DNA of 64,000 bases from Citrobacter sp. Marseille-Q6884 (GTDB lineage Bacteria; Pseudomonadota; Gammaproteobacteria; Enterobacterales; Enterobacteriaceae): assembly GCF_945906775.1 (NCBI RefSeq), contig NZ_CAMDRE010000001.1, positions 1,798,001-1,862,000 on the forward strand. The letters are read 5' to 3'. Positions 33,833 through 42,887 of this stretch are shown piece after piece. The notes under the pieces were generated by a model. That model was given only the letters and a program-made list of their open reading frames with translations. It had not been told where the DNA came from and made no database searches. Both the position numbers and the translations under genes were made by a program. Each line of letters starts with the position of its first letter. Position 1 is the stretch's first letter.

Positions 33833-34840
33833 ATGACAACAGTGACGCTGGCGCAGGTGGCTGAACGGGCAGGGGTCTCCACGGCGACTGTCTCAATGGT
33901 ATTACGTAACCGGGGGCGAATTTCGCAAGCGACGCGTGACCGGGTACTGAAAGCGCTGGATGACACCGGCTATGTTTACAACCAAACCGCTGCCAACTTA
34001 CGCAATCGCAGCAGTAATCAGGTTGGGCTGCTGCTGCATGACATCACTAACCCGTTTTACGGTGAGATGACGGCGGGTCTGAGCCATGAAATGGAGCGCC
34101 ATGATTTGCTGCTGTTTCTGGCTAACAGCGAAGAGTCGGGCGAACGGCAGCAAAAATTTGTTGATTCGCTGATGCGTAATAGCGCCTGTGGAATGGTGTT
34201 GTGTGCGGCGCGAGAAACACCGCCCTCATTTTTTGAAGCGCTGAAAAGACGTAATATCCCGGCCATCATGGTGGTGCGCCCGCTGAGCGATCCAGATTTT
34301 GATTTTGTCGGTACTGATAACTTCCTCGGTACCCAGATGGCGACAACGCATCTGCTAAAGATGGGGCATCAGAATATTGCCTTTATTGGCGGCAGTCCGA
34401 CTTCCGGTACCCGGGCGCAGCGTATTGGCGGTTTTACCAGTACGCTGCTGGAGAGCGGCATTTCCCCGAATCCGAACTGGATTGTCACCGCGCAGGCCAG
34501 CCAGATTGATGGCGCGAAGGTGGCAGAATCGCTATTGTCGCGTTATCCGCAGATTACTGCCGCCGTTTGCTATCAGGATATTGTCGCGCTGGGGGTGATG
34601 CAGGCGCTGCGTAAAATGGGACGTGAACCGGGACGCGATTTTGCGCTGGTGGGCTTCGATGATATTACCGAAGCGGCGCTGGTGCAGCCTGCGCTGACCA
34701 CCGTTTCGGTGGCGGCAAAAGAGATTGGTCGTAAAGCGGGAGAGCTGCTCTATAGCCGGATTCAGGGCAATAATGAGCCGCCGAAACGTATTATTCTGCC
34801 CCCCGCGTTGGTGGTGCGAGAGTCATGCGGTTTTTGCTGA
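33833..34840 (+). CDS. LacI-family transcriptional regulator of the PTS-isomerase locus
   Basis: A 335-residue LacI/GalR repressor. The helix-turn-helix is at about residues 5-25 (LAQVAERAGVSTATVSMVLRN) and the hinge helix (QTAANLRNR) near residue 55; the periplasmic-binding-protein-like effector domain fills 60-335. The overall sequence is closest, by eye, to MalI. It is divergent from the isomerase-PTS operon, with operator-like palindromes on both sides of the shared region and another before the cupin pair. It most likely represses all three units until a sugar or sugar phosphate binds. The effector is unknown. Confidence 0.9.
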   Translation: MTTVTLAQVAERAGVSTATVSMVLRNRGRISQATRDRVLKALDDTGYVYNQTAANLRNRSSNQVGLLLHDITNPFYGEMTAGLSHEMERHDLLLFLANSEESGERQQKFVDSLMRNSACGMVLCAARETPPSFFEALKRRNIPAIMVVRPLSDPDFDFVGTDNFLGTQMATTHLLKMGHQNIAFIGGSPTSGTRAQRIGGFTSTLLESGISPNPNWIVTAQASQIDGAKVAESLLSRYPQITAAVCYQDIVALGVMQALRKMGREPGRDFALVGFDDITEAALVQPALTTVSVAAKEIGRKAGELLYSRIQGNNEPPKRIILPPALVVRESCGFC

Positions 34841-34973
34841 TCGTCATGCCTTTTACTGATATCTCTCCCTGTTTATCATTAAATTCTAATTATCGATGTT
34901 TTCGGCTGGCGGTGCAGCGATGCGCTGGTTAATCTGAAAACGATTCACGCAAAATTAACAAAAGAGAATAGCT

Positions 34974-35795
34974 ATGCATGATGCACAAATCCGCGTTGCC
35001 ATCGCGGGAGCCGGAGGACGCATGGGGCGTCAGTTGATTCAGGCCACTCTCGGCATGGATGGCGTACAGCTTGGTGCGGCGCTGGAGCGCGAAGGATCTT
35101 CCTTGTTGGGAAGCGATGCCGGTGAATTAGCGGGCGCCGGTAAAACGGGCGTTACCGTGCAGAGCAGTCTTGAGGCCATCAAAGATGACTTCGATGTTTT
35201 TATCGATTTTACCCGCCCGGAAGGCACGTTGACGCATCTGGCGTTTTGTCGTCAGCATGGCAAAGGGATGGTCATCGGGACGACCGGCTTTGATGAGGCG
35301 GGCAAACAGGCTATTCACGATGCGGCGCAGGATATTGGCATTGTCTTTGCCGCAAACTTTAGCGTGGGCGTTAACGTCATGCTGAAGTTACTCGAGAAAG
35401 CGGCGAAAGTGATGGGGGATTACACCGACATTGAGATTATTGAAGCTCACCATCGTCATAAAGTGGATGCGCCGTCAGGCACCGCGCTGGCTATGGGAGA
35501 AGCGATTGCCGGGGCGCTGGGTAAAGATCTCAAAACATGCGCTGTCTATAGCCGTGAAGGCTATACCGGTGAGCGTGTGCCAGGTTCTATCGGCTTTGCC
35601 ACAGTACGTGCGGGCGATATCGTAGGGGAACATACCGCAATGTTCGCTGATATCGGTGAGCGTATCGAGATTACACATAAAGCATCCAGTCGTATGACGT
35701 TTGCCAATGGCGCAGTGAGATCGGCAATTTGGTTGAAATCTAAGTTAAATGGTCTTTTTGATATGCGAGATGTGCTTGATTTAGGCAGTTTATAA
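34974..35795 (+). CDS. dapB: DapB, 4-hydroxy-tetrahydrodipicolinate reductase
   Basis: A 273-residue enzyme of the diaminopimelate/lysine pathway. The nucleotide-binding motif is GAGGRMGRQL at residues 12-21; the catalytic stretch EAHHRHKVDAPSGTA lies near residues 157-171. Length equals the E. coli enzyme. It marks the return to the shared chromosomal order after the accessory locus. Its promoter lies in the 133 bases after the LacI gene. Confidence 0.98.
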   Translation: MHDAQIRVAIAGAGGRMGRQLIQATLGMDGVQLGAALEREGSSLLGSDAGELAGAGKTGVTVQSSLEAIKDDFDVFIDFTRPEGTLTHLAFCRQHGKGMVIGTTGFDEAGKQAIHDAAQDIGIVFAANFSVGVNVMLKLLEKAAKVMGDYTDIEIIEAHHRHKVDAPSGTALAMGEAIAGALGKDLKTCAVYSREGYTGERVPGSIGFATVRAGDIVGEHTAMFADIGERIEITHKASSRMTFANGAVRSAIWLKSKLNGLFDMRDVLDLGSL

Positions 35796-35850
35796 CGATT
35801 AATTTACCCTTCGTGATGTGGTTATGGTAATCATAATTACTTGATTACAT

Positions 35851-35881
35851 AGGGCAATATTTTATTGCCCTTTTATTTTTT
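35851..35881 (+). terminator. dapB terminator
   Basis: A 9-base perfect stem (35851-35859 with 35863-35871) with a 3-base loop and a long T-rich tract. Confidence 0.85.
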
Positions 35882-35960
35882 CGTTTAAATCATCATTATT
35901 AATATGAGTGGCTTGTTTTTATAAGTTTAGTCATCTGTTTTTGTTGCTTCATTGTAAATT

Positions 35961-35976
35961 TTGACCAAATGGTCCA
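35961..35976. promoter_or_regulatory. RutR-like site upstream of carA
   Basis: TTGACCAAATGGTCCA matches the RutR consensus (TTGACCA-NN-TGGTCAA) at nearly every base. RutR links carAB to pyrimidine status in E. coli. Confidence 0.75.
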
Positions 35977-36017
35977 CTTTTTTGTGTGCTCTCATTCTTT
36001 TTTACACTCATTCTGTT

Positions 36018-36033
36018 CCGCAAGCGTTTTCCA
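36018..36033. promoter_or_regulatory. PurR-like site upstream of carA
   Basis: CCGCAAGCGTTTTCCA resembles the PurR box (ACGCAAACGTTTTCGT). PurR represses carAB P1 in E. coli. Confidence 0.6.
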
Positions 36034-36204
36034 ACCCAACTTAGCTGATCTTTTTGCCTGTTAAATCGTATGATTTGTCCCAGTGGCGTAAAATAATAAT
36101 AAAAATTCCCCTTTCGGGTAGACTTTTGTCCGGGCTATCTCTAGAATGCCGCCGTTTGCCAGAAATCCATAGGTAAGCAAATTTGCATTGATTCAGAATG
36201 TCAA

Positions 36205-36243
36205 AATGAATTAATATGCAAATAAAGTGAGTGAATATTCTCT
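36205..36243. promoter_or_regulatory. twin ArgR boxes before carA
   Basis: Two 18-base boxes (36205-36222 and 36226-36243) separated by three bases, the standard ARG-box arrangement, overlap the downstream promoter region of carA. They imply arginine repression. Confidence 0.75.
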
Positions 36244-36253
36244 GGAGGGTGTT

Positions 36254-37402
36254 TTGATTAAGTCAGCGCTATTGGTTCTGGAAGACGGAACCCAGTTTCA
36301 CGGTCGGGCCATAGGGGCAACAGGTTCGGCGGTTGGGGAAGTCGTTTTCAATACTTCAATGACCGGTTATCAAGAAATCCTCACTGATCCTTCCTATTCC
36401 CGCCAAATCGTCACTCTTACTTATCCTCATATCGGCAATGTCGGCACCAATGAAGCCGATGCAGAATCTTCCCAGGTACACGCGCAAGGTCTGGTCATCC
36501 GCGACCTGCCGCTGATTGCCAGCAACTTCCGTGATACCGAAGACCTCTCTTCTTACCTGAAGCGCCATAACATCGTGGCGATTGCCGATATCGATACCCG
36601 TAAGCTGACGCGTCTGCTGCGTGAAAAGGGTGCACAAAATGGCTGCATCATCGCAGGGGATAACCTGGATGCGGCACTGGCGCTGGAAAAGGCGAAGTCC
36701 TTCCCGGGCCTGAACGGCATGGATCTGGCGAAAGAAGTGACCACTGCAGAGCCTTATCACTGGACGCAGGGGAGCTGGACGCTGGCAGGCGATCTGCCGG
36801 AAGCGAAATCAGCAGATGAACTTCCGTTCCACGTCGTGGCTTACGATTTTGGCGCCAAACGCAACATTCTGCGTATGCTGGTGGACCGCGGCTGCCGCCT
36901 GACGGTCGTGCCTGCACAAACCTCCGCAGAAGACGTCCTGAAGATGAATCCGGATGGCATCTTCCTGTCTAACGGTCCTGGTGACCCGGCGCCGTGTGAT
37001 TATGCGATTGCCGCGATTCAGAAATTCCTCGAAACCGATATTCCGGTATTTGGCATCTGCCTCGGCCATCAGTTACTGGCGCTGGCAAGTGGTGCGAAGA
37101 CCATCAAAATGAAGTTCGGCCATCACGGCGGCAACCATCCGGTGAAAGATATTGATAACAACACCGTGATGATTACCGCGCAGAACCACGGTTTTGCGGT
37201 CGATGAAGCCTCCATGCCTGCTAACCTGCGTGTTACGCATAAATCGCTGTTCGATGGCACCCTTCAGGGGATCCACCGCACCGACAAACCGGCGTTTAGC
37301 TTCCAGGGCCACCCTGAAGCCAGCCCGGGGCCGCATGATGCTGCGCCGCTGTTCGACCACTTTATCGAGTTAATTGAGCTTTACCGTCAGTCCGCGAAAT
37401 AA
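36254..37402 (+). CDS. carA: CarA, carbamoyl-phosphate synthetase small subunit
   Basis: A 382-residue glutamine amidotransferase subunit that supplies ammonia to CarB. The triad is visible: Cys269 in FGICLGHQLLA, and the His and Glu of FQGHPEASPG near residue 353. I chose the TTG at 36254, giving MIKSALLVLEDG as in E. coli, because a strong GGAGGG ribosome site lies just before it. An upstream start would place the site inside the gene. Product carbamoyl phosphate feeds pyrimidines and arginine. carB follows after 18 bases. Confidence 0.97.
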   Translation: MIKSALLVLEDGTQFHGRAIGATGSAVGEVVFNTSMTGYQEILTDPSYSRQIVTLTYPHIGNVGTNEADAESSQVHAQGLVIRDLPLIASNFRDTEDLSSYLKRHNIVAIADIDTRKLTRLLREKGAQNGCIIAGDNLDAALALEKAKSFPGLNGMDLAKEVTTAEPYHWTQGSWTLAGDLPEAKSADELPFHVVAYDFGAKRNILRMLVDRGCRLTVVPAQTSAEDVLKMNPDGIFLSNGPGDPAPCDYAIAAIQKFLETDIPVFGICLGHQLLALASGAKTIKMKFGHHGGNHPVKDIDNNTVMITAQNHGFAVDEASMPANLRVTHKSLFDGTLQGIHRTDKPAFSFQGHPEASPGPHDAAPLFDHFIELIELYRQSAK

Positions 37403-37420
37403 TCAGGAGTTAATAGAGCC

Positions 37421-40400
37421 ATGCCAAAACGTACAGACATAAAAAGTATCCTGATTCTGGGCGCGGGTCCGATTGTTATCGGCCAGGCGTGTGAGTTTGA
37501 CTATTCCGGTGCGCAGGCGTGTAAAGCCCTGCGTGAAGAGGGTTACCGCGTTATCCTGGTGAACTCCAACCCGGCCACCATTATGACCGACCCGGAAATG
37601 GCCGATGCGACCTACATCGAGCCGATTCACTGGGAAGTCGTACGTAAAATCATTGAAAAAGAGCGCCCGGATGCGGTGCTGCCGACCATGGGCGGACAGA
37701 CGGCGCTGAACTGCGCGTTGGAACTGGAACGTCAGGGCGTGCTGGAAGAGTTTGGCGTTACCATGATTGGCGCCACGGCGGATGCGATTGATAAAGCAGA
37801 AGACCGCCGTCGCTTCGATATCGCGATGAAGAAAATTGGTCTCGATACCGCGCGTTCTGGCATCGCACACACCATGGAAGAAGCGCTGGCGGTTGCCGCT
37901 GACGTTGGCTTCCCGTGCATCATCCGTCCGTCCTTTACCATGGGCGGCACCGGTGGTGGTATCGCTTATAACCGCGAAGAATTCGAAGAAATCTGCGAGC
38001 GCGGTCTGGATCTCTCCCCAACCAACGAGCTGCTGATTGATGAGTCGCTGATTGGCTGGAAAGAGTACGAGATGGAAGTGGTACGTGATAAAAACGACAA
38101 CTGCATCATCGTCTGCTCTATCGAAAACTTTGATGCGATGGGTATCCACACCGGTGACTCCATCACTGTCGCACCAGCGCAAACGCTGACCGACAAAGAA
38201 TACCAAATCATGCGTAACGCCTCGATGGCCGTACTGCGTGAAATCGGCGTCGAAACCGGCGGTTCTAACGTCCAGTTTGCGGTTAACCCGAAAAACGGTC
38301 GCCTGATTGTCATCGAAATGAACCCGCGTGTTTCCCGCTCTTCGGCGCTGGCGTCGAAAGCGACCGGTTTCCCGATTGCCAAAGTGGCGGCAAAACTGGC
38401 CGTGGGCTACACCCTCGATGAACTGATGAACGATATTACCGGCGGACGTACTCCGGCATCGTTCGAACCGTCTATCGACTACGTAGTGACCAAAATCCCG
38501 CGCTTTAACTTCGAGAAATTCGCCGGTGCGAACGACCGTCTGACCACCCAGATGAAATCTGTCGGTGAAGTGATGGCGATTGGCCGCACCCAGCAGGAAT
38601 CCTTGCAAAAAGCGCTGCGCGGTCTGGAAGTGGGAGCGACGGGCTTCGACCCGAAAGTCAGCCTGGATGACCCGGAAGCGCTGACCAAAATTCGTCGAGA
38701 GCTGAAAGACGCAGGCGCTGAGCGTATCTGGTACATCGCCGACGCCTTCCGTGCAGGCCTGTCTGTGGACGGCGTGTTTAATCTGACCAACATTGACCGC
38801 TGGTTCCTGGTGCAGATTGAAGAGCTGGTTCGTCTGGAAGAGAAAGTGGCAGATGTGGGGATTAACGGTCTCGACGCTGACTTCCTGCGCCAGCTTAAGC
38901 GTAAAGGCTTTGCCGATGCGCGTCTGGCTAAACTGGCGGGCGTGCGCGAAGCGGAAATCCGCAAACTGCGTGACCAGTACAACCTGCACCCGGTCTACAA
39001 ACGTGTGGATACCTGCGCGGCAGAGTTCGCCACCGACACGGCCTACATGTACTCCACTTATGAAGAAGAGTGCGAAGCGAACCCGACGCAGGATCGTGAC
39101 AAAATCATGGTTCTCGGTGGCGGTCCTAACCGTATCGGTCAGGGCATCGAATTCGACTACTGCTGCGTACACGCGTCACTGGCGCTGCGTGAAGACGGTT
39201 TTGAGACCATCATGGTCAACTGTAACCCGGAAACGGTCTCTACCGACTATGACACCTCCGACCGTCTGTACTTCGAGCCGGTTACCCTGGAAGATGTGCT
39301 GGAAATCGTGCGCATCGAGAAGCCGAAGGGCGTTATCGTGCAGTACGGCGGTCAGACTCCGCTGAAACTGGCGCGTGCGCTGGAAGCCGCTGGTGTACCG
39401 GTTATCGGTACCAGCCCGGATGCCATCGACCGTGCGGAAGACCGTGAACGCTTCCAGCATGCGGTTGACCGTCTGAAACTGAAGCAGCCGGCAAACGCCA
39501 CTGTCACGGCCATTGAGCAAGCGGTTGAGAAAGCGAAAGAGATTGGCTACCCGCTGGTGGTGCGCCCGTCTTATGTTCTCGGCGGTCGCGCGATGGAAAT
39601 CGTTTACGATGAAGCCGACCTGCGTCGCTACTTCCAGACGGCGGTGAGCGTATCTAACGACGCGCCGGTGCTGCTGGACCGCTTCCTGGATGACGCGGTA
39701 GAAGTGGATGTGGATGCTATCTGTGATGGTGAAAGGGTGCTGATTGGCGGCATCATGGAGCACATCGAACAGGCGGGTGTTCACTCTGGTGATTCCGCGT
39801 GCTCCCTGCCAGCCTACACGTTGAGCCAGGAAATTCAGGATGTGATGCGCGATCAGGTACAGAAACTGGCCTTCGAACTACAGGTTCGCGGTCTGATGAA
39901 CGTCCAGTTTGCGGTGAAGAACAACGAAGTTTACCTGATTGAAGTGAACCCGCGTGCAGCGCGTACCGTACCGTTCGTCTCCAAAGCGACCGGTGTACCG
40001 CTGGCAAAAGTGGCGGCGCGCGTGATGGCCGGTAAAACACTGGCACAGCAGGGCGTGACCAAAGAAGTTATCCCACCGTACTACTCGGTGAAAGAAGTGG
40101 TGCTGCCGTTCAACAAGTTCCCGGGCGTTGACCCGCTGTTAGGGCCAGAAATGCGCTCTACCGGTGAAGTGATGGGCGTCGGCAGAACCTTCGCGGAAGC
40201 GTTCGCTAAAGCACAGCTGGGTAGCAACTCCACCATGAAAAAACAGGGCCGTGCGCTGCTCTCCGTTCGCGAAGGCGATAAAGAGCGCGTGGTTGACCTG
40301 GCGGCAAAACTGCTGAAGCAGGGTTTTGAGCTGGATGCCACGCACGGTACGGCGATTGTTCTGGGCGAGGCTGGAATCAACCCACGTCTGGTGAACAAAG

Positions 40401-40645
40401 TGCATGAAGGTCGTCCGCACATTCAGGACCGTATCAAGAATGGCGAATACACCTACATCATCAACACCACTGAAGGTCGTCAGGCGATTGAGGATTCCAA
40501 GCTGATTCGCCGCAGTGCGCTGCAGTACAAAGTGCACTACGACACCACGCTGAACGGTGGTTTCGCGACGGCGATGGCGCTGAATGCGGATGCGACCGAG
40601 AAGGTGACATCTGTTCAGGAAATGCACGCGCAGATCAATAAATAA
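37421..40645 (+). CDS. carB: CarB, carbamoyl-phosphate synthetase large subunit
   Basis: A 1074-residue enzyme with two homologous halves. Each half has a pre-ATP-grasp segment (LGAGPIVIGQACEFDYSG near 13; LGGGPNRIGQGIEFDYCC near 563) and an ATP-grasp domain. A C-terminal methylglyoxal-synthase-like domain (about 935-1074) binds UMP and ornithine. It makes carbamoyl phosphate from bicarbonate, ammonia and two ATP. A long minus-strand ORF (589 codons) over its first half is a composition shadow. Confidence 0.99.
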   Translation: MPKRTDIKSILILGAGPIVIGQACEFDYSGAQACKALREEGYRVILVNSNPATIMTDPEMADATYIEPIHWEVVRKIIEKERPDAVLPTMGGQTALNCALELERQGVLEEFGVTMIGATADAIDKAEDRRRFDIAMKKIGLDTARSGIAHTMEEALAVAADVGFPCIIRPSFTMGGTGGGIAYNREEFEEICERGLDLSPTNELLIDESLIGWKEYEMEVVRDKNDNCIIVCSIENFDAMGIHTGDSITVAPAQTLTDKEYQIMRNASMAVLREIGVETGGSNVQFAVNPKNGRLIVIEMNPRVSRSSALASKATGFPIAKVAAKLAVGYTLDELMNDITGGRTPASFEPSIDYVVTKIPRFNFEKFAGANDRLTTQMKSVGEVMAIGRTQQESLQKALRGLEVGATGFDPKVSLDDPEALTKIRRELKDAGAERIWYIADAFRAGLSVDGVFNLTNIDRWFLVQIEELVRLEEKVADVGINGLDADFLRQLKRKGFADARLAKLAGVREAEIRKLRDQYNLHPVYKRVDTCAAEFATDTAYMYSTYEEECEANPTQDRDKIMVLGGGPNRIGQGIEFDYCCVHASLALREDGFETIMVNCNPETVSTDYDTSDRLYFEPVTLEDVLEIVRIEKPKGVIVQYGGQTPLKLARALEAAGVPVIGTSPDAIDRAEDRERFQHAVDRLKLKQPANATVTAIEQAVEKAKEIGYPLVVRPSYVLGGRAMEIVYDEADLRRYFQTAVSVSNDAPVLLDRFLDDAVEVDVDAICDGERVLIGGIMEHIEQAGVHSGDSACSLPAYTLSQEIQDVMRDQVQKLAFELQVRGLMNVQFAVKNNEVYLIEVNPRAARTVPFVSKATGVPLAKVAARVMAGKTLAQQGVTKEVIPPYYSVKEVVLPFNKFPGVDPLLGPEMRSTGEVMGVGRTFAEAFAKAQLGSNSTMKKQGRALLSVREGDKERVVDLAAKLLKQGFELDATHGTAIVLGEAGINPRLVNKVHEGRPHIQDRIKNGEYTYIINTTEGRQAIEDSKLIRRSALQYKVHYDTTLNGGFATAMALNADATEKVTSVQEMHAQINK

Positions 40646-40698
40646 TAGAACGAAGGTCCGGCAATAATTGCGCTAAGCGGACCTTCAATATTATTTGC

Positions 40699-40728
40699 AA
40701 CGGTTTCTGTAAAGAAACCGTTTTTTTT
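40699..40728 (+). terminator. carAB terminator
   Basis: A 10-base stem (40699-40708 with 40713-40722) with loop GTAA and eight T. A second, T-poor hairpin (40652-40660 with 40678-40686) lies just before it. Confidence 0.9.
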
Positions 40729-40922
40729 ATGCTCTTCACTCGTTCAAGGGAAAATACGATTTCCCTATACACATTTTCAATGTAATAAGCACGATGCTGC
40801 TCACACTAATCAACATTCAAGTCGCATACTATCCCTTATATCCACAATTTTAATATGGCATTGTCTCTATTAATTTCAGGCAAGCCGTAGCCAGATTTTT
40901 AATTTGTGAAAAAGGTGTGCTT

Positions 40923-41318
40923 ATGTGTGAAGAATATGTTGAAAGACCACTTTATTTGTTAATTGCTGATTGGATGATGGCTGAAGACCGTTGGGTGACG
41001 GCAAAAGAGATTTCCCGCCATTTCGATATCGAACATTGCAAAGCGATTAATACGCTCTCTTATATTCTTTCTGAAGTGAGCGAAATTGTGTGTGAAGTTA
41101 AGATGATCCCGAATCAGCTTGCGGGTCGGGGATGCCAGTGCCAACGCCTGGTGAAAGTGGTGAGTATTGATCCTCAGCTTTATACCCGGTTGAGCCACAG
41201 CTTGCAGGAAAAAAGAGTGAGCATTGGCAAAACGCCGCGTATGTCAGCCGTGCCGCCTGCGGAACTTAATCGCGAGCAGAAATGGCAGATGATGCTGTCA
41301 AAAAGTATGCGTCGGTAA
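40923..41318 (+). CDS. caiF: CaiF, transcriptional activator of the cai and fix operons
   Basis: A 131-residue basic regulator matching E. coli CaiF along its length. A winged helix-turn-helix is likely at about residues 20-55 (WVTAKEISRHFDIEHCKAINTLSYI). In E. coli CaiF activates caiTABCDE and fixABCX in response to carnitine under anaerobic conditions. The start at 40923 (MCEEYVERPLYLLIADW) is preferred over the GTG two codons upstream. It is transcribed opposite to the cai operon. Confidence 0.95.
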   Translation: MCEEYVERPLYLLIADWMMAEDRWVTAKEISRHFDIEHCKAINTLSYILSEVSEIVCEVKMIPNQLAGRGCQCQRLVKVVSIDPQLYTRLSHSLQEKRVSIGKTPRMSAVPPAELNREQKWQMMLSKSMRR

Positions 41319-41327
41319 TATCTGATT

Positions 41328-41356
41328 TGCCGGATAAGCGCTGGCGCCATCCGGCA
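41328..41356. repeat. REP element between caiF and caiE
   Basis: A palindromic GCCGGATAAGCG...CGCCATCCGGC unit in the gap between two convergent genes. Confidence 0.75.
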
Positions 41357-41360
41357 TAAA

Positions 41361-41957
41361 TCATTGAGCCGCTTTGGGCTGCACATCCGTCGTGCCTTTC
41401 AGGCGTGGCCGGTTTTCTTCGACCTGCGTCAGTGGCTGTGTTTCGTGGAGTCCAACGCGACAGCGTACAGCGAGATCCTGGTACTCCTTCGTATTCATCC
41501 GCTTCCAGTGCAACTCCTGTTCTGTGACTTCTCGTATGACGCGCGCAGGTGAACCCACTAGCAGTTGTCTCGGCTCGCCGGTAAAGCCTGCTTTGATAAA
41601 GCTCATGGCTGCAACAATGCTCTCTTCGCCAATGCTTGCACCGTCCATAATGACGCTGTTCATGCCGATCAGCGCGTCCCGACCCACCTGACAGCCATGC
41701 AAAATAGCACCGTGGCCGATGTGTCCATTTTCCCGCACGATAGTGTCGGTGTCGCAATAGCCGTGCATGATGCAGCCATCCTGCAGGTTGGAACCGGCTT
41801 CCAGGATCAGCCGACCATAGTCACCGCGCAGCGAGGCGTGCGGCCCGATATAAACACCGGCGCTGACAATGACATCGCCAATCAGTACGGCGCTGGGGTG
41901 GACAAACGCATCCGGGTGGACCACCGGGATCAGCCCTTCAAAAGCGTAATAGCTCAT
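41361..41957 (-). CDS. caiE: CaiE, carnitine operon hexapeptide-repeat protein
   Basis: A 198-residue left-handed beta-helix protein with hexapeptide repeats, gamma-carbonic-anhydrase-like (VLIGDVIVSAGVYIGPHASLRGDYG near residue 25; NGHIGHGAILHGC near 88). In E. coli it stimulates the carnitine racemase and dehydratase activities, possibly by supplying a cofactor. It is last in caiTABCDE. Confidence 0.95.
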   Translation of the reverse strand: MSYYAFEGLIPVVHPDAFVHPSAVLIGDVIVSAGVYIGPHASLRGDYGRLILEAGSNLQDGCIMHGYCDTDTIVRENGHIGHGAILHGCQVGRDALIGMNSVIMDGASIGEESIVAAMSFIKAGFTGEPRQLLVGSPARVIREVTEQELHWKRMNTKEYQDLAVRCRVGLHETQPLTQVEENRPRLKGTTDVQPKAAQ

Positions 41958-41973
41958 TGTTGTACCTTAATTT

Positions 41974-42034
41974 GCTGCCGGGTGGCGGCATAACGGGCTT
42001 GTACGGCCTACGAGGCTGCGGTGCTTCGTAGGCC
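41974..42034. repeat. REP/BIME-like element between caiE and caiD
   Basis: A GCCGGGTGGCGGC unit followed by a 9-base inverted repeat (42005-42013 with 42026-42034) in an internal gap of the cai operon. Confidence 0.65.
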
Positions 42035-42047
42035 TGCGCATCAGGTA

Positions 42048-42833
42048 TTACCGTCCTTTCCACACTGGATCGCGTTTTTCGGCAAAGGCTTGCGGTCCTT
42101 CGAGCGCATCTTCTGAGTGCAGCACGGACGGGTAGTGTTTCAGCACACCGCTGCGGATATAACGGTAGCCTTCTTCTACCGGCATTTCGCTGGTCGCGCG
42201 ATAGATCTCTTTCAGCGCGGCGATAGCTAACGGTGCGCTATTCACCAGTTGCTGCGCCAGTTCACGGGCGCTGGCCATGAGTTCGTTTTGGCTGACGACG
42301 CGGTTCACAATTCCCCAGCGCAGGGCTTCTTCGGCGTTCATGCGTCTGCCGGTCATCACCATTTCGTTAACGATCGCCGGTGGCAGTAACTTCGGCAGAC
42401 GCAGTACGCCGCCGCTGTCGGGGACGATCCCCAGTTTGGCTTCCGGCAGCGCAAAGCTGGCGTTTTCGGCACAGACAATAAAATCTGCCGCCAGTGCCAG
42501 TTCGAAGCCACCGCCGAAGGCATAGCCGTTTACTGCAGCAATGACCGGCTTGTTGAGGTCGAAAATCTCAGTTAAACCGGCAAAGCCGCCGGGACCAAAA
42601 TCGGCGTCAGGCGCTTCACCTTCTGCCGCGGCTTTTAAATCCCAGCCAGCGGAAAAGAATTTCTCGCCACCGCCTGTAATAATCGCCACGCGTAATTCTG
42701 GGTCGTCGCGGAAATGAAGAAAGGCTTCTCCCATTGCAAAGCTGGTTTTGGCATCGATGGCATTTGCTTTTGGTCTGTCCAGCGTAATTTCCAGGATCGG
42801 GCCATTGCGGGTCAGATGTAATGATTCACTCAT
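42048..42833 (-). CDS. caiD: CaiD, crotonobetainyl-CoA hydratase
   Basis: A 261-residue crotonase-fold enzyme. The CoA-binding and oxyanion segments are visible (KFFSAGWDLKAAAEG near 55-70; AAVNGYAFGGGFELALAADF near 98-117). It hydrates crotonobetainyl-CoA to L-carnitinyl-CoA. It lies between caiC and caiE in the carnitine operon. Confidence 0.96.
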   Translation of the reverse strand: MSESLHLTRNGPILEITLDRPKANAIDAKTSFAMGEAFLHFRDDPELRVAIITGGGEKFFSAGWDLKAAAEGEAPDADFGPGGFAGLTEIFDLNKPVIAAVNGYAFGGGFELALAADFIVCAENASFALPEAKLGIVPDSGGVLRLPKLLPPAIVNEMVMTGRRMNAEEALRWGIVNRVVSQNELMASARELAQQLVNSAPLAIAALKEIYRATSEMPVEEGYRYIRSGVLKHYPSVLHSEDALEGPQAFAEKRDPVWKGR

Positions 42834-42887
42834 AGTGCATCTCCAAAAAAATAGGTTGCCCGGCAGGTTTATTCTCTGCCAGAGAGG

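Larger units (their letters stand above)
35796..36253. other. dapB-carA intergenic control region
   Basis: 458 bases without a gene. It holds the dapB terminator (35851-35881), RutR-like (35961-35976), PurR-like (36018-36033) and twin ArgR (36205-36243) sites, as in the tandem P1/P2 promoter region of E. coli carAB. I cannot fix the exact -10 boxes. Confidence 0.7.

Noticed and set aside
34927..34934. A GGTTAATC half-site before dapB resembling half of the LacI operator.
   Set aside because: The other half is missing (TGAAAACGATT follows), so I treat it as chance.
27851..34973. Possible genomic-island borders (att sites, integrase, tRNA) around the PTS-isomerase locus.
   Set aside because: I found no integrase, tRNA or matching direct repeats at the edges after rihC and before dapB. 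Insertion by homologous recombination or ancestral presence with loss in others fits as well.
37403..39172. A 589-codon ORF on the minus strand over the first half of carB.
   Set aside because: It is a composition shadow of the biased carB codons. Its translation has no recognisable family and it covers no gap.
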